Shown piece by piece: positions 1 to 9,644 of a stretch of DNA of 64,000 nt; position 1 is the first letter of the stretch; each line of letters begins with the position of its first letter. The DNA is from Algoriphagus antarcticus (GTDB lineage Bacteria; Bacteroidota; Bacteroidia; Cytophagales; Cyclobacteriaceae): NCBI RefSeq assembly GCF_002150685.1, contig NZ_MSSW01000008.1, forward strand, positions 1-64,000, read 5' to 3'. The position numbers and the translations under genes are program-made. Below the pieces are notes generated by a model. The model saw only the letters and a program-made list of their open reading frames with translations, did no database searches and was not told the DNA's origin.

Positions 1-2353
1 ATGGATGCTTTTTTGCAACGGTCTCAACTCGATAAGCATAATTTTCCAACCATGCTTTCCCTCCCCAAATGACAGCTGGAACTGCTAAAACTGCTGAAAC
101 TCCAAGAAGGAAAATGTATTCTCTGACCAGCAAGAGCATCAGCTTTCCAACACTTGCTCCAAGGACTTTTCTGATACTAACCTCCTTTGCTCTCAAGATA
201 GCGGTCACCGACACAAGTGCGAAAAGACCTAGGCAAGCAATGATTATGGCTAGGATAGAGAACGCTGAAAAAAGATTAGCGAATTGGATGTCAGCCTGAT
301 ATTGTCTATTGAAGTCTTCGTCAAGGAAGTAATAGTTAAATGGATCTTCGGGAAATGCCGAGTTGTAAGCGGCTTGTATGTGATCCATAGATCCTTGAAT
401 ATCTGATATATCAATTTTCAATGAATAATATGAATTATAAAATTGATTATGAACAAAAACATACGGTGTATATGAGTCCTTCAATGAACTCCAATGAAAG
501 TCCTTCACTACTGCTGATACGGTGATCGTATCCACGCTTCCATAGTCTGCAGCCAATCTTTTTCCTATCGCATTTGCGGGATCTTGTAGGCCAAAGGCTC
601 TAACAGCGGCTTCATTAATAATTACGTCATTAGGTATCCATTTTCCCCTTTCTCTAAAGTCCTCTCCAGACAACAATTCAAAATCATACGTATCAAAGAA
701 ATCGTCATCAATAAAAATGATGCTACTACTTTGCTTTAAACCCATTTCATCAGGAGCATCCAATGCCCACATATCCAATGTCGCACTACTTCCTCTTCCG
801 GGAATAGAACTTGAGCCAGACACTTCAGAAATCGTAAGGTGCTTACTCACCTGCTCCTTAAATACTTGAAATTTTGACTCCTGCGCTAACCTATCCTTTT
901 CCAAAATTCGGCTTGGGCCATCCAGGACAAGGATTTTTTCTATATCAAGGACCAGATCTTGATTTTTCATAAACAGGACTTGTCTATAAATCAAGTAAGT
1001 ACCTGATATCAGCAACATGGAAATGAAAAACTGAAAGATGATCAACCCTTTTCGTAAGGAGAGACCGCCCCTCTGTTTTATCGTATTTGATTTGAGTATG
1101 TTCAAAGGCTTATGCCCGCTTAAGATGAATGCCGAATAGAGCCCGGAAAGCAAAGTTCCGACTACTATCACCAGAGCGAAGCCGCCCAGAAATTTCAAAT
1201 TCGTTATTACATCCAATGAAAGTTTTTGACCTAGAATTTTATTGAGAATGGGAAGCAATAAATAGGCAATGCCAATGGAAAACACCGCGGCTAAAAAATT
1301 GACGAGAAAAGATTCCATTAGAAATTGGCCAATGAGCTGTTTCCTGTCTGCTCCGATGATTTTTTTCACACCGATCTCTTTAGCTCTTCCTAATGCCTGT
1401 ACCGTAGAAAGATTGATGTAATTGGCCCAGGCCATCAACAGAATGACAATTGCTATGATTGAGAAAAAGGTAATATGCTGACTATCTCCATTATTTGCAG
1501 CTATGTCTCCAGCAAATTCAGACTTCAAATGAATATCAACCAGAGGTTGTAATCCTGCTTCCAAAGTGACTTTTTCCTCCTCCAAAATATCTCCAATATG
1601 AGTGGCAAACACTTGGTCAAATTTTTTGGCAACTATTTCAGGATCGCCATTTTTGTCTATCGAAACATAAGTCACAAAGTTAGCCCATTCCCAGCCGTTA
1701 GATTCTGTATAGGTTTTTTCGTTTTCAAGCAAAAACCCCATCGGCAATAGAATATCAAACTGCAAATGGCTGTTACTTGGCAGTTCTTTTAATACTCCAG
1801 CAACTGTAAAATTCCCAACAAGTAAACCTTCATTTACCTGTAGTTCCTTACCCAAACAATTGTTATTTCCAAAGTATTTTTGGGCAATTTCCTCAGTAAT
1901 AACAATGTTGTTCTTAGTGATTAATGCAGAGCGCAAATCTCCATATATAAGTGGGAAATCGAATAGTTGTAAAAAATTACTGTCGACGTACCAACTCCTA
2001 TTTTCCTGAAAATGCAAGTTGTCCTGCTTATTAGAAACAACCATTCTTTCAATTTGTGGCTGTATTCTAACAAACTGCTCGATCTCGGGAATCATCTCTT
2101 TACCACTTGGCCCCAGCGCAAAACCGCTATATGCCGATGAATTCAAGTCTCCTCCTCTCTTACTCGTTACAGTAAGCCGATATATATTCTCTGCATTTGA
2201 ATGAAATCGATCATAGCTTGACTCAAAATAGACGTATTGAAAAATTAATAGAAATACTCCCATCCCCACAGCCAAACCTAAGATATTGATGAATGAAAAA
2301 ATCTTGTTTTTGGCAAGGTTTCGGCTGGCGACTTTGAAATAATGGGTTATCAT
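1..2353 (-). CDS. ABC transporter permease, FtsX/MacB-type, 3'-truncated by window edge
   Basis: The frame is open from an ATG at 2353 to the window edge (784 codons, no stop), so the C-terminal end lies outside. The protein begins MITHYFKVASRNLAKNKIF, followed by a first membrane helix, the classic start of Bacteroidota FtsX-like permeases. After it come a large periplasmic MacB_PCD-type domain (about residues 50-260), three FtsX helices with the motif ALGRAKEIGVKKIIGA (around 330), a second periplasmic domain, and a repeat of the FtsX block with AILRAKEVSIRKVLGA near the edge. This two-repeat form normally works with a LolD/MacB-like ATPase in exporting peptides, antibiotics or lipoproteins; no ATPase gene is visible here. 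The substrate cannot be deduced. Confidence 0.88.
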   Translation of the reverse strand, partial: MITHYFKVASRNLAKNKIFSFINILGLAVGMGVFLLIFQYVYFESSYDRFHSNAENIYRLTVTSKRGGDLNSSAYSGFALGPSGKEMIPEIEQFVRIQPQIERMVVSNKQDNLHFQENRSWYVDSNFLQLFDFPLIYGDLRSALITKNNIVITEEIAQKYFGNNNCLGKELQVNEGLLVGNFTVAGVLKELPSNSHLQFDILLPMGFLLENEKTYTESNGWEWANFVTYVSIDKNGDPEIVAKKFDQVFATHIGDILEEEKVTLEAGLQPLVDIHLKSEFAGDIAANNGDSQHITFFSIIAIVILLMAWANYINLSTVQALGRAKEIGVKKIIGADRKQLIGQFLMESFLVNFLAAVFSIGIAYLLLPILNKILGQKLSLDVITNLKFLGGFALVIVVGTLLSGLYSAFILSGHKPLNILKSNTIKQRGGLSLRKGLIIFQFFISMLLISGTYLIYRQVLFMKNQDLVLDIEKILVLDGPSRILEKDRLAQESKFQVFKEQVSKHLTISEVSGSSSIPGRGSSATLDMWALDAPDEMGLKQSSSIIFIDDDFFDTYDFELLSGEDFRERGKWIPNDVIINEAAVRAFGLQDPANAIGKRLAADYGSVDTITVSAVVKDFHWSSLKDSYTPYVFVHNQFYNSYYSLKIDISDIQGSMDHIQAAYNSAFPEDPFNYYFLDEDFNRQYQADIQFANLFSAFSILAIIIACLGLFALVSVTAILRAKEVSIRKVLGASVGKLMLLLVREYIFLLGVSAVLAVPAVIWGGKAWLENYAYRVETVAKKHP

Positions 2354-2555
2354 TAGGTGTGTATTTTATGTTCAAAAAATCAATCGTCTATGGAGGTGAA
2401 ATATGAATATATTCTTGAGAAATTTTTATTTAATTTTCTTTATTAACCCTAAGATTTACAGTTGCTTAAACCCCAATTATTACATTAGTATAGTTCTTTT
2501 AAAAAAATAAACCAAAAGAGTAGTCTGATTTCTCAGGATTTATACGCCTAGGCTC

Positions 2556-3530
2556 ATGAGCGTAGAAAAAATTAAAGACGTGTATCTTTACCCCATGGCT
2601 CCCGCCGAAAATAACGCTTCCATCATCAAATCCACCGCCAAGCGGCTGGGATTTGACTTTTGTGGGATAGCGAAAGCAGGATTTCTCGAGGAGGAAGCGC
2701 CGAGATTGGAAGACTGGCTAAATCGCAACTACAATGGTGAAATGGGCTATCTCTCCAATCATTTTGACAAGCGACTCGATCCGACCAAACTTGTAGAAGG
2801 AGCAAAAACGGTGGTTTCATTGGTTTACAATTACTATCCTAGTAATGAGTTGCCAGCTGAAAAGTCAGACATCAAACTCGCCAAGTACGCTTACGGAGAG
2901 GATTATCATTTTGTGATTCGTGACAAACTCAATGAATTTTTGGAAATACTCCGAGAAGAAATCGGTGAAATCGACGGGCGTGGTTTTGTGGATTCTGCTC
3001 CGGTCATGGAGCGGCAGTGGGCCCAAAAAGCTGGGTTAGGCTGGCTGGGGAAAAACAGTCTTTTGCTAAACCGGGAGATGGGAAGTTTCTTCTTTCTCTC
3101 CGAACTCATTATCGATCTGGAAGTAGCTCCTGATACTCCTTTGGCTAAAGATTACTGCGGCACCTGCACCGCTTGTATTGATGCCTGTCCTACGGATGCC
3201 ATTGTGGATAACGGAGTGATTGATGCTTCCCGCTGCATTTCTTACCTGACCATTGAGCTAAAAGAAGCCATACCCAATGAGTTCAAAGGAAAAATGGAGA
3301 ATTGGGTTTTTGGTTGCGATATCTGTCAGGATGTGTGTCCTTGGAATAGATTTTCGAAGCCACATCAGGAGCCTCGATTTCAACCCAATGATGAGCTGAA
3401 GGAATTGTCAAAATCTGACTGGCAGGAGATCACCGAGGAAACTTTCGGAAAGGTTTTTAAAAAATCAGCAGTAAAGCGCACTAAACTTGCTGGACTAAAA
3501 AGAAATGTCGACTTTCTTACCTCTAATTAA
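2556..3530 (+). CDS. queG: Epoxyqueuosine reductase QueG
   Basis: Cobalamin- and iron-sulfur-dependent enzyme that reduces epoxyqueuosine to queuosine in the wobble position of tRNAs for Asp, Asn, His and Tyr. The 324-residue length fits the family. Two ferredoxin-like cysteine clusters are visible: [12 protein letters not shown] at about residue 201 and [10 protein letters not shown] at about 255, together supplying two [4Fe-4S] clusters. The [10 protein letters not shown] segment (about 144-153) holds the conserved acidic residue of the active site. A second in-frame ATG lies 13 codons downstream (MAPAENN) and is an equally reasonable start. corA follows 17 bp downstream on the same strand, so they may be cotranscribed. 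Confidence 0.95.
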   Translation: MSVEKIKDVYLYPMAPAENNASIIKSTAKRLGFDFCGIAKAGFLEEEAPRLEDWLNRNYNGEMGYLSNHFDKRLDPTKLVEGAKTVVSLVYNYYPSNELPAEKSDIKLAKYAYGEDYHFVIRDKLNEFLEILREEIGEIDGRGFVDSAPVMERQWAQKAGLGWLGKNSLLLNREMGSFFFLSELIIDLEVAPDTPLAKDYCGTCTACIDACPTDAIVDNGVIDASRCISYLTIELKEAIPNEFKGKMENWVFGCDICQDVCPWNRFSKPHQEPRFQPNDELKELSKSDWQEITEETFGKVFKKSAVKRTKLAGLKRNVDFLTSN

Positions 3531-3547
3531 CCTCCTCCGAGATTCAT

Positions 3548-4657
3548 ATGAGCCCTCAAAAACCTAGTCTTAAATCCGTTCAGAAGCTTTTTAAGCCAAA
3601 AAAGAAGAAGAAGATAAATCATAAAGTTGGTTTGGCACCTGGTGCTTTGGTTTATACCGGGGACAAAAAGCTTGATAAAGTATCAATCAACCTAATCACC
3701 TATGATGAAGTTGATTTCTACGAAGAAGCTATTGTACTCGATCAATTGGAAGAGCATCTAAAGATGAGGAAAAAGGTACTTTGGATAGATATCATCGGTT
3801 TACATGATGTGGAGCTATTTGAGAAAATAGGCTTGCTTTTCGGCATACACAAGCTGACAATGGAGGATATTCTAAATGTAGATCAGCGTCCAAAGATGGA
3901 GGCTTTTGATGATTATCTTTTTGCGGCTTTGAAAATGATTCAATGTCCTACCCCAGAGTCTCCTATAGACGACGAGCAGATCAGTTTTGTGCTAAAAGAC
4001 GGTATCCTGCTGACTTTCCAGGAGAAAAAAGGAGACGTATTTGAGTTTGTACGTAGTCGCTTGATAGACCCTAAGCGAGCTATACGCCAGCGAAAAGCAG
4101 ATTATTTGCTTTATGCACTACTCGATGCGGTGATTGATAATTACTTTATCGTAATGGAAAATGTGGGTGAAAGAATAGAAAACCTGGAATCACAGGCTAT
4201 GACTTCTCCCGGTAGTGAAACCCTCAGCGCGCTTTACTTACAAAGACGTGAAATGATGGATCTACGCCGTACTGTCTATCCATTACGTGAAGTAATTGGT
4301 TCTTTCGACAAATACGCAGACGATAAAATCAGTCCTGAGACCAGGCCTTTCATACGGGATCTTTACGAGAATACCGTGCAGGTCATAGAGACCATGGAAG
4401 TGTTCCGAGACATGTCTTCAGGCGTTCTCGATCTCTATATGAATAGCCTTTCCAACCGCATGAATAATATCATGAAAGTGCTGACAATCATCTCCACTAT
4501 CTTTATTCCACTCAGTTTTGTGGCAGGTGTCTATGGGATGAACTTTGACAATATGCCCGAACTGAACTGGAAATATGGTTATTTCTACGTGATCGGGGGA
4601 ATGGGATTGGCAATAATAGGTATGCTAATATATTTCAGAAAAAAAGACTGGATTTAG
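3548..4657 (+). CDS. corA: Magnesium/cobalt transporter CorA
   Basis: Inner-membrane divalent-cation channel of the CorA family, 369 residues. It has a long cytoplasmic alpha/beta N-terminal domain rich in charged residues, then two C-terminal helices. The signature pore motif YGMNF is at residues about 328-332, just after the first helix, and the chain ends in a short basic tail (FRKKDWI), as usual. The N terminus is unusually lysine-rich (KPKKKKK, about residues 16-22). It follows queG by 17 bp and converges with the META-domain lipoprotein gene, with only 2 bp between the stops and no hairpin seen there. Confidence 0.96.
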   Translation: MSPQKPSLKSVQKLFKPKKKKKINHKVGLAPGALVYTGDKKLDKVSINLITYDEVDFYEEAIVLDQLEEHLKMRKKVLWIDIIGLHDVELFEKIGLLFGIHKLTMEDILNVDQRPKMEAFDDYLFAALKMIQCPTPESPIDDEQISFVLKDGILLTFQEKKGDVFEFVRSRLIDPKRAIRQRKADYLLYALLDAVIDNYFIVMENVGERIENLESQAMTSPGSETLSALYLQRREMMDLRRTVYPLREVIGSFDKYADDKISPETRPFIRDLYENTVQVIETMEVFRDMSSGVLDLYMNSLSNRMNNIMKVLTIISTIFIPLSFVAGVYGMNFDNMPELNWKYGYFYVIGGMGLAIIGMLIYFRKKDWI

Positions 4658-4659
4658 AT

Positions 4660-5064
4660 TTACTGCAGTTTCAGAATCACATCTTTTTTGCCGCTTTTCA
4701 GCAACATCATATCCCCTTCGATCTCGTAATACCGAACTTGGTCTAGTAATTCCAAAAATCTGTTTTCAAAAGGCTGACTTTGACAAGTCATTCGCGTAGC
4801 ACCTATTTCTGAAAATCTCATTGATTTTCTTTTATCCAAAGAGAAATCCCCAAAGATCCTGTTACATCCCCCACTCCCATTGATGAGTCCATTTTGAGAA
4901 TTGAAGATTAAATGAGCATCGTTAGGAGAACCTGAAGTTTGCACTGGAGTGCCCATCATCTCTACCACAGCTAAGTGTCTGCCGTACCAATTTTCATTTG
5001 GAAACGAACTGGAACTGCAAGATGCAAAAATAAGTAGGGTAAGTACGAAGAATATATTTTTCAT
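4660..5064 (-). CDS. META-domain lipoprotein (HslJ-like)
   Basis: A 134-residue exported lipoprotein. The signal peptide ends in a lipobox FASC with Cys16 as the likely acylated residue, followed by a serine run. The rest is a single META domain: the conserved GGCNRIFGDF segment (about 65-74) and a second cysteine in TRMTCQS are the typical paired features of HslJ/META proteins. Members are linked to stress tolerance, but no enzymatic activity is known. The gene is monocistronic by appearance and transcribed toward corA. Confidence 0.85.
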   Translation of the reverse strand: MKNIFFVLTLLIFASCSSSSFPNENWYGRHLAVVEMMGTPVQTSGSPNDAHLIFNSQNGLINGSGGCNRIFGDFSLDKRKSMRFSEIGATRMTCQSQPFENRFLELLDQVRYYEIEGDMMLLKSGKKDVILKLQ

Positions 5065-5124
5065 AGTTGGCTAATTTTTCTTTATAAGGCTGAAATCATG
5101 CCAAATTGTTCCGCACTGCTTAGT

Positions 5125-5988
5125 TTACATCGCCTTCAAACTGATATCCATACTTTTCACGGAGTGAGTTAATGCCCCCATAGAAATATAATCCACCCCA
5201 CATTCGGCCACAGCAACTAGGGTGTCTTCGGTGATTCCGCCCGAAGCTTCAGTTTTATATCGATCACCAATCAGGCTTACAGCTTCTCGCATCATGGCAT
5301 AATCCATATTATCGAGCATAATCTGATCTACTCCGCCTACCTTTAGCACCTGCTTTACCTCTTCTAGATTTCTTGTTTCAATCTCTATTTTTAAGTCTAG
5401 ATTATTTGCTTTCAAATAGGATCTTGAAGCTTCTATTGCCTGGCGAATTCCACCTGCAAAATCAACATGATTGTCTTTCAGCATCACCATATCATACAGC
5501 GCAAAACGGTGATTTACGCCTCCGCCGATCAGCACAGCCCACTTTTCCATTAATCGGAAATTAGGAGTTGTCTTCCGAGTATCCATGAGACGAGCTTTGG
5601 TGTGAAGGATCTTCTCAGTCAAGCGATAAGTCAGCGTGGCAATTCCGCTCATCCGCTGCATGCAGTTCAGCACCAACCGTTCGGAGGAAAGAATGGAGGC
5701 AGATGATCCTTTTACTATAAGACCTATATCTCCATACTTCACTTCCTCTCCATCTTTTACAAATAGTTCTACATCGAGCATTGGATCATAAGTCTTAAAA
5801 ATCCGCTCTGCTAACTCGACTCCTGCAATGATTCCATCATCCTTGATCAGCAATTTCGCCTGACCTGTTTTTCCTTCTGGGATAGAGGAAAGAGATGAGT
5901 AATCACCTGGGCCTATATCCTCTACAAAAGCAGCTGATATAAAGGAGGACATGGCTTCTTCGGTCAAATAGGTTGGTTTCATGCCCAA
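5125..5988 (-). CDS. nadC: Nicotinate-nucleotide pyrophosphorylase (carboxylating)
   Basis: Quinolinate phosphoribosyltransferase, converting quinolinate and PRPP to nicotinate mononucleotide in de novo NAD synthesis. The 287-residue length is standard. The family core is plain: TRKTTPNFRLMEKWAV, then GGGVNHRFALYDMVMLKDNH (about residues 137-173), which binds PRPP and quinolinate, and a C-terminal barrel with EIETRNLEE, MLDNMD and EASGGI. An ATG at 5982 (codon 3) is an alternative start. The DUF4783 gene lies upstream on the same strand, separated by a 730-bp repeat-rich gap; nadC-DUF4783 proximity is common in Bacteroidota. Confidence 0.97.
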   Translation of the reverse strand: MGMKPTYLTEEAMSSFISAAFVEDIGPGDYSSLSSIPEGKTGQAKLLIKDDGIIAGVELAERIFKTYDPMLDVELFVKDGEEVKYGDIGLIVKGSSASILSSERLVLNCMQRMSGIATLTYRLTEKILHTKARLMDTRKTTPNFRLMEKWAVLIGGGVNHRFALYDMVMLKDNHVDFAGGIRQAIEASRSYLKANNLDLKIEIETRNLEEVKQVLKVGGVDQIMLDNMDYAMMREAVSLIGDRYKTEASGGITEDTLVAVAECGVDYISMGALTHSVKSMDISLKAM

Positions 5989-6011
5989 AAATAGGCATTC
6001 GGATCTCCCTT

Positions 6012-6135
6012 AATGGCGCTAAGGCGCAAATATCTTTTAATGCTCTAGAGTCTTTGCGTTGATTTGCGGGTCGAAAATTCTCAATGTTCAAGGCTCAAAG
6101 AAAAGGCAGCTCCCGCAACGGCGCAAATTTCCTTT
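6012..6135. repeat. Degenerate 'ggcgctaaggcgcaaa' intergenic repeat
   Basis: Two imperfect copies of a short unit (about 6015-6030 and 6108-6126) containing GGCGCTAAGGCGCAAA or CAACGGCGCAAA. Similar units occur at 46039-46066 and 47629-47645, always outside genes and next to gene ends. The repeat overlaps the spacer upstream of nadC. No coding potential is seen. Confidence 0.55.
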
Positions 6136-6273
6136 TGGAAACTGTAAGATACTTTTACATAGGAACTTTTGATAAGAAATAATTTACAAGACGTTTCTTA
6201 TAAAAAGTCTCAAAGTTTAATAATCATGCTTCGATGACCTCTCCACAACAATTCAATGAATATGTAAAAAGCA

Positions 6274-6350
6274 ACTGAGTCCTCCGCGGAAATCTTTGTG
6301 TACCCCGCGGTTAAAAAAGCGCAATGTTCAAATTCAATGATCAAGGAAAG
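6274..6350. repeat. Dispersed intergenic repeat, family A copy 1
   Basis: Copy of a roughly 40-75 bp element with the core CCTCCGCGGAAATCTTTGTG followed by ACCCCGCGGTTAAAAAA and then CAATGTTCAAATTCAATG. The same core and the same CAATGTTCAAATTCAATGG tail recur at 6596-6676, so the pair shares more than the short core. A shorter, diverged version sits at 6357-6408. Function unknown. Confidence 0.65.
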
Positions 6351-6414
6351 AATAGCCACGTACTTTGCACTTTCTTGGTGCCCCCTGCGGCTAAAAAAAC
6401 ACATTAAGAGGTAG

Positions 6415-6510
6415 AAATTCATAGCGCCGTACCTAAAGGCACGGCTCGAAACAAGCATAACATTCTACCTTTCTACCCATAGTTTGTCCCTAAAGGGACG
6501 CTTAAACTTG
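6415..6510. repeat. Hairpin-rich intergenic repeat
   Basis: Segment with two short inverted repeats, CCGTACCTAAAGGCACGG (6424-6441) and GTCCCTAAAGGGAC (6487-6500), separated by CATTCTACCTTTCTACCC. The layout resembles widespread non-coding repeats of Bacteroidota genomes. It has no start codon-led frame of note. Only one copy was found in this window. Confidence 0.45.
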
Positions 6511-6595
6511 GCTGTCGACTTTGATTACAGACTATTCTCCCGCTCGGAAAAAGATCTTTATATAAGCGATTTTACTAACCTGAACTAGCTGCGCA

Positions 6596-6676
6596 CTCTG
6601 CGTGCCCTCCGCGAAAACCTTTGTGTATTCCGCGGTTGAAAAAGTCACAATGTTCAAATTCAATGGTTTAGGAAAA
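6596..6676. repeat. Dispersed intergenic repeat, family A copy 2
   Basis: Second long copy of family A: CCTCCGCGAAAACCTTTGTG, then TTCCGCGGTTGAAAAAGT and CAATGTTCAAATTCAATGG, in the same orientation as the copy at 6274. A further worn copy (CTCTGTGCAAACC...CTCCGTGGATA) runs at 6685-6718 up to the stop of the DUF4783 gene. Confidence 0.65.
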
Positions 6677-6721
6677 TAATTGCGCTCTCTGTGCAAACCA
6701 TCGTGAGCTCCGTGGATATAA

Positions 6722-7120
6722 TTAGCCTTTGACAAACTCAAGACTGTAAATTTTAAAATCTGAAGCTTGCTGAGACACTTTTATAAAAACTTTAAACAGC
6801 GCCTCAGCGGTCTGGTAATCACCGATATAGGAACTCAAACTCGGGTTGTTTTCACTGTGGAAAACAAGACTGAATCCCAAAGATGGGTTTTTCTTAAAAA
6901 AATCTTTTAAAACAAGTTCTGCTTGATTTTTGGAATAATCTCCCTGCGAACCGTTAACATTTAAGGAAATGCTGGAATCGAAATATTTGGCCAACTCGCT
7001 GCTGGAGCCATTGTCAATGGCAGATATAACCGTGTCGATGGAATTCAGGGAATCAATTTCCATTGCTGGAGATTGAATAAACAAGAAAATTGAAACGATT
7101 AAACTTAATACTGAGGTCAT
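6722..7120 (-). CDS. DUF4783 family exported protein
   Basis: A 132-residue protein with an N-terminal hydrophobic signal segment (about 4-19) and one small alpha/beta domain of the NTF2-like type typical of DUF4783 (segments TVISAIDNGSSSELAKYFD and YIGDYQTAEALFKVF). The biochemical role is unknown. In Bacteroidota this family often lies close to nadC, as here, which suggests a conserved but unexplained association. It is divergent from gpmI with a 137-bp spacer. Confidence 0.8.
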   Translation of the reverse strand: MTSVLSLIVSIFLFIQSPAMEIDSLNSIDTVISAIDNGSSSELAKYFDSSISLNVNGSQGDYSKNQAELVLKDFFKKNPSLGFSLVFHSENNPSLSSYIGDYQTAEALFKVFIKVSQQASDFKIYSLEFVKG

Positions 7121-7245
7121 TGCCCTTGCTAAGCAAATACTAAGCCAAAAAAGGAATCCTGCCCTGCATTTTTATGATTACCAATTGCAGCCCTCCGAAG
7201 TTTTGTCTAATCGGGATTTCGGGGCTACTTTGCCTTGAAATATAA

Positions 7246-7253
7246 TATATTTG
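7246..7253 (+). promoter_or_regulatory. Possible -7 box TATATTTG directly before gpmI
   Basis: TATATTTG fits the Bacteroidota -7 consensus TAnnTTTG and ends only 4 nt before the gpmI ATG; a TTTG lies 13 nt upstream (7229-7232), closer than the usual 19-21. If used, transcription would start at or next to the start codon. This is a motif match only. Confidence 0.3.
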
Positions 7254-7257
7254 CAGT

Positions 7258-8781
7258 ATGGAGAAGAAAGTACTTTTAATGATTTTGGATGGCTGGGGAA
7301 TAGCCACCAACCCTTCTGTTTCTGCTATTGACAAGGCTAAAACGCCTTTTGTTGATAGCCTTTATACCAAATATCCCCATGCTAAATTGGAAGCTTCTGG
7401 TCTTGCTGTTGGTTTGCCAGCTGGCCAAATGGGTAATTCCGAGGTTGGTCACATGAATATTGGTGCTGGTCGTGTAGTCTACCAGGATTTGGTAAAAATC
7501 AATCTTGCGGTAGAAAATAAAGAGTTAAATACCCATCCTGTTTTAGTAAAAGCGTTTGCAAAAGCCAAAGCGAATCACAAAAAGGCTCACTTCATGGGCT
7601 TGCTTTCTGATGGCGGAGTCCATTCGCACATAGAGCACCTGAAAGGACTTTGTGATGCAGCACAATTCAACGGTATGGATAATGTATTTATCCATGCATT
7701 CACCGACGGTAGAGATACGGATCCTAAGGGAGGCATTGGCTATTTAGAAGATCTTCAGCAGCATTTGACTCATTCCTCGGGTAAGATAGCTTCGGTAGTC
7801 GGACGATATTATGCCATGGACAGAGATAATCGCTGGGAGCGGGTAAAACTGGCTTATGATGCATTGGTGAAAGGTCAGGGCGAGAAATCCAAGGATATTA
7901 TTGCCTCCATGCGCAAATCCTATGAAAACAATGTCACTGACGAATTTATCAGACCCATCATCCATGCCGGTGCTGATAACAACCCTTTAGCTATAATAGA
8001 GGAAGGTGATCTCGTGGTCTGCTTCAACTTCCGTACAGACCGTGGTAGAGAAATCACGCAAGTACTTACACAGCGTGATAACGACGATTTCAACATGAAA
8101 AAGTTGAATGTAGAGTACGTCACGTTCACTAGTTATGATGCTACGTTCAAGGCCGTAGAAGTACTATTTGAAAAAGACAACCTGAACGATACACTTGGAG
8201 AAATCTTGGAAAAAGCTGGGAAAAAACAAATCAGAATTGCCGAAACAGAAAAATATCCTCATGTAACGTTCTTTTTTTCCGGAGGAAGGGAACAGGAATT
8301 CATTGGAGAAAGCAGATTACTTTGTCCATCACCGAAAGTGGCTACTTATGACCTAAAGCCTGAGATGAGTGCTTTTGAAATCACTTCCAAAATCAACGGT
8401 GAGCTGAAAAAGAAAAGCGCAGATTTTATTTGTCTCAACTTTGCAAATGCAGATATGGTCGGTCACACGGGTGATTTCGATGCAGCCGTGAAGGCCTGTG
8501 AAGCAGTAGATGCCTGCGCGAATAGTGTGATTACTACAGCTTTGGAAAATGACTACACCATTATTGTCATCGCCGATCACGGCAATAGCGACATGATGAT
8601 TAACGACGACGGCACTCCAAATACAGCCCATACGACCAATTTGGTGCCTTGCATCATGGTTGACAAAAATGATACACTCACCATCAAAGATGGAAAATTA
8701 GGTGATTTAGCACCTACCATTCTCAAGCTGATGGGCATAGAAAAGCCAGAAGTCATGACTGGAAATATTCTGTTGGCTTGA
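7258..8781 (+). CDS. gpmI: 2,3-bisphosphoglycerate-independent phosphoglycerate mutase
   Basis: Manganese-dependent mutase of glycolysis and gluconeogenesis, converting 3-phosphoglycerate to 2-phosphoglycerate in the cytosol. Length 507 is typical. The alkaline-phosphatase-like domain starts with LMILDGWG (metal ligand Asp11) and has the phosphoserine nucleophile in GNSEVGHMNIGAGR (Ser61). The substrate-binding insert carries FTDGRDTDP and the arginine-rich FNFRTDRGRE; the C-terminal metal site has NFANADMVGHTG and IADHGNSDMM. The stop overlaps the start of the next gene by one base (TGATG), implying translational coupling. Confidence 0.97.
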   Translation: MEKKVLLMILDGWGIATNPSVSAIDKAKTPFVDSLYTKYPHAKLEASGLAVGLPAGQMGNSEVGHMNIGAGRVVYQDLVKINLAVENKELNTHPVLVKAFAKAKANHKKAHFMGLLSDGGVHSHIEHLKGLCDAAQFNGMDNVFIHAFTDGRDTDPKGGIGYLEDLQQHLTHSSGKIASVVGRYYAMDRDNRWERVKLAYDALVKGQGEKSKDIIASMRKSYENNVTDEFIRPIIHAGADNNPLAIIEEGDLVVCFNFRTDRGREITQVLTQRDNDDFNMKKLNVEYVTFTSYDATFKAVEVLFEKDNLNDTLGEILEKAGKKQIRIAETEKYPHVTFFFSGGREQEFIGESRLLCPSPKVATYDLKPEMSAFEITSKINGELKKKSADFICLNFANADMVGHTGDFDAAVKACEAVDACANSVITTALENDYTIIVIADHGNSDMMINDDGTPNTAHTTNLVPCIMVDKNDTLTIKDGKLGDLAPTILKLMGIEKPEVMTGNILLA

Positions 8782-9353
8782 TGAAGCATATCAAAAGCTT
8801 TTCATTCGGAATTTTCTTTCTCGCTAGCTTCGGGCTGTGTTCTTGTGTAGATGAATCAACAAAGGGAATTGAAAAAGAACCTTACTTTGACCTAAAAGGA
8901 TTTATCGAAGAGAAAATTCAGGAAATAGATAGCGTGGAAGTGAGCAAAGTTTCTCAGGTTCAAGAAGAAGAAAAACAGGCCACTGTTATCTACACTACCA
9001 AGGATTGGGAGGAGGAATTTGGCATATTCACAGAAGCTGATATCAATAATTCTTCTTCACTTCAATCCTACGAAACTACGTCTTCAGACAGTACGTTGGC
9101 TCATGAACTCTATCCAAATTCAGAAGGAAAAGTGAAGTACATCAAAGTCACTTATTTCGAAGACGAAGTAAGCAGTGTATCCATCAAAATAGCAGATGAT
9201 AATTTGTTTTACTCTACCACTACCCTGGCAGAAATGTATATGAACAAAGCTACCAATCTGATAGACCATTATTCTATCGAGACCACTCAGAAGATTTGGT
9301 TTCTAGATCCAAATGAAATGAAAATCCAAGGAACTATAATTCCGAAATATTAA
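8781..9353 (+). CDS. Putative lipoprotein of unknown function
   Basis: A 190-residue protein beginning MKHIKSFSFGIFFL; the signal peptide ends in GLCSC with the second cysteine as lipidation site. The mature part is acidic, with a predicted alpha/beta fold and no family that I recognise. The ATG at 8781 overlaps the gpmI TGA by one base; a TTG codon at 8778 would add one residue but the ATG is the better start. A strong terminator hairpin follows 30 bp after the stop, so gpmI and this gene probably form a two-gene operon. Confidence 0.8.
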   Translation: MKHIKSFSFGIFFLASFGLCSCVDESTKGIEKEPYFDLKGFIEEKIQEIDSVEVSKVSQVQEEEKQATVIYTTKDWEEEFGIFTEADINNSSSLQSYETTSSDSTLAHELYPNSEGKVKYIKVTYFEDEVSSVSIKIADDNLFYSTTTLAEMYMNKATNLIDHYSIETTQKIWFLDPNEMKIQGTIIPKY

Positions 9354-9382
9354 GGTTTCAAATAGGAAATTTCTAAAGCATA

Positions 9383-9426
9383 AAGGCAAGAATTGAAGCG
9401 TATCTTCAGTCCTTGCCTTTTTTTTA
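9383..9426 (+). terminator. Rho-independent terminator after the gpmI operon
   Basis: Stem AAGGCAAG..TTGAAG pairing with CTTCA..CTTGCCTT across a short loop, followed directly by eight or more T. Located 30 bp after the stop of the lipoprotein gene. Confidence 0.88.
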
Positions 9427-9435
9427 CTGTCTTTC

Positions 9436-9590
9436 TCACCACGAGGTCGCTGAGAAAACCGCAGAGATAAATAGATAGGCTTTATGCACTATTTCTAATA
9501 AATAGGCAATCTGGGTTTTGGGTTTTTGATAGTCCATCAACCCATCTCAGCGACAAAAACTCTGCGTACTTTTCTTTGCGTTAAATATCA
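9436..9590. repeat. Worn copies of repeat family A
   Basis: Two degenerate copies: CACCACGAGGTCGCTGAGAAAACCGCAGAG at 9437-9467 (inverted relative to the copy at 6274) and AGCGACAAAAACTCTGCGTAC...TTTGCGTTAAA at 9550-9585. They fill the spacer between convergent genes. Confidence 0.4.
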
Positions 9591-9644
9591 GTTTCCTTCT
9601 TTTCCATTTGTGAAGTCCCAAATCATAAATGCTTTTTTAACTGA

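Noticed and set aside
69-299. Plus-strand frame inside the ABC permease
   Set aside because: Shadow of the minus-strand permease, which is open over the whole stretch.
6210-6741. Two minus-strand frames in the repeat-rich spacer
   Set aside because: They run through dispersed repeats, have no family-like sequence, and differ between repeat copies.
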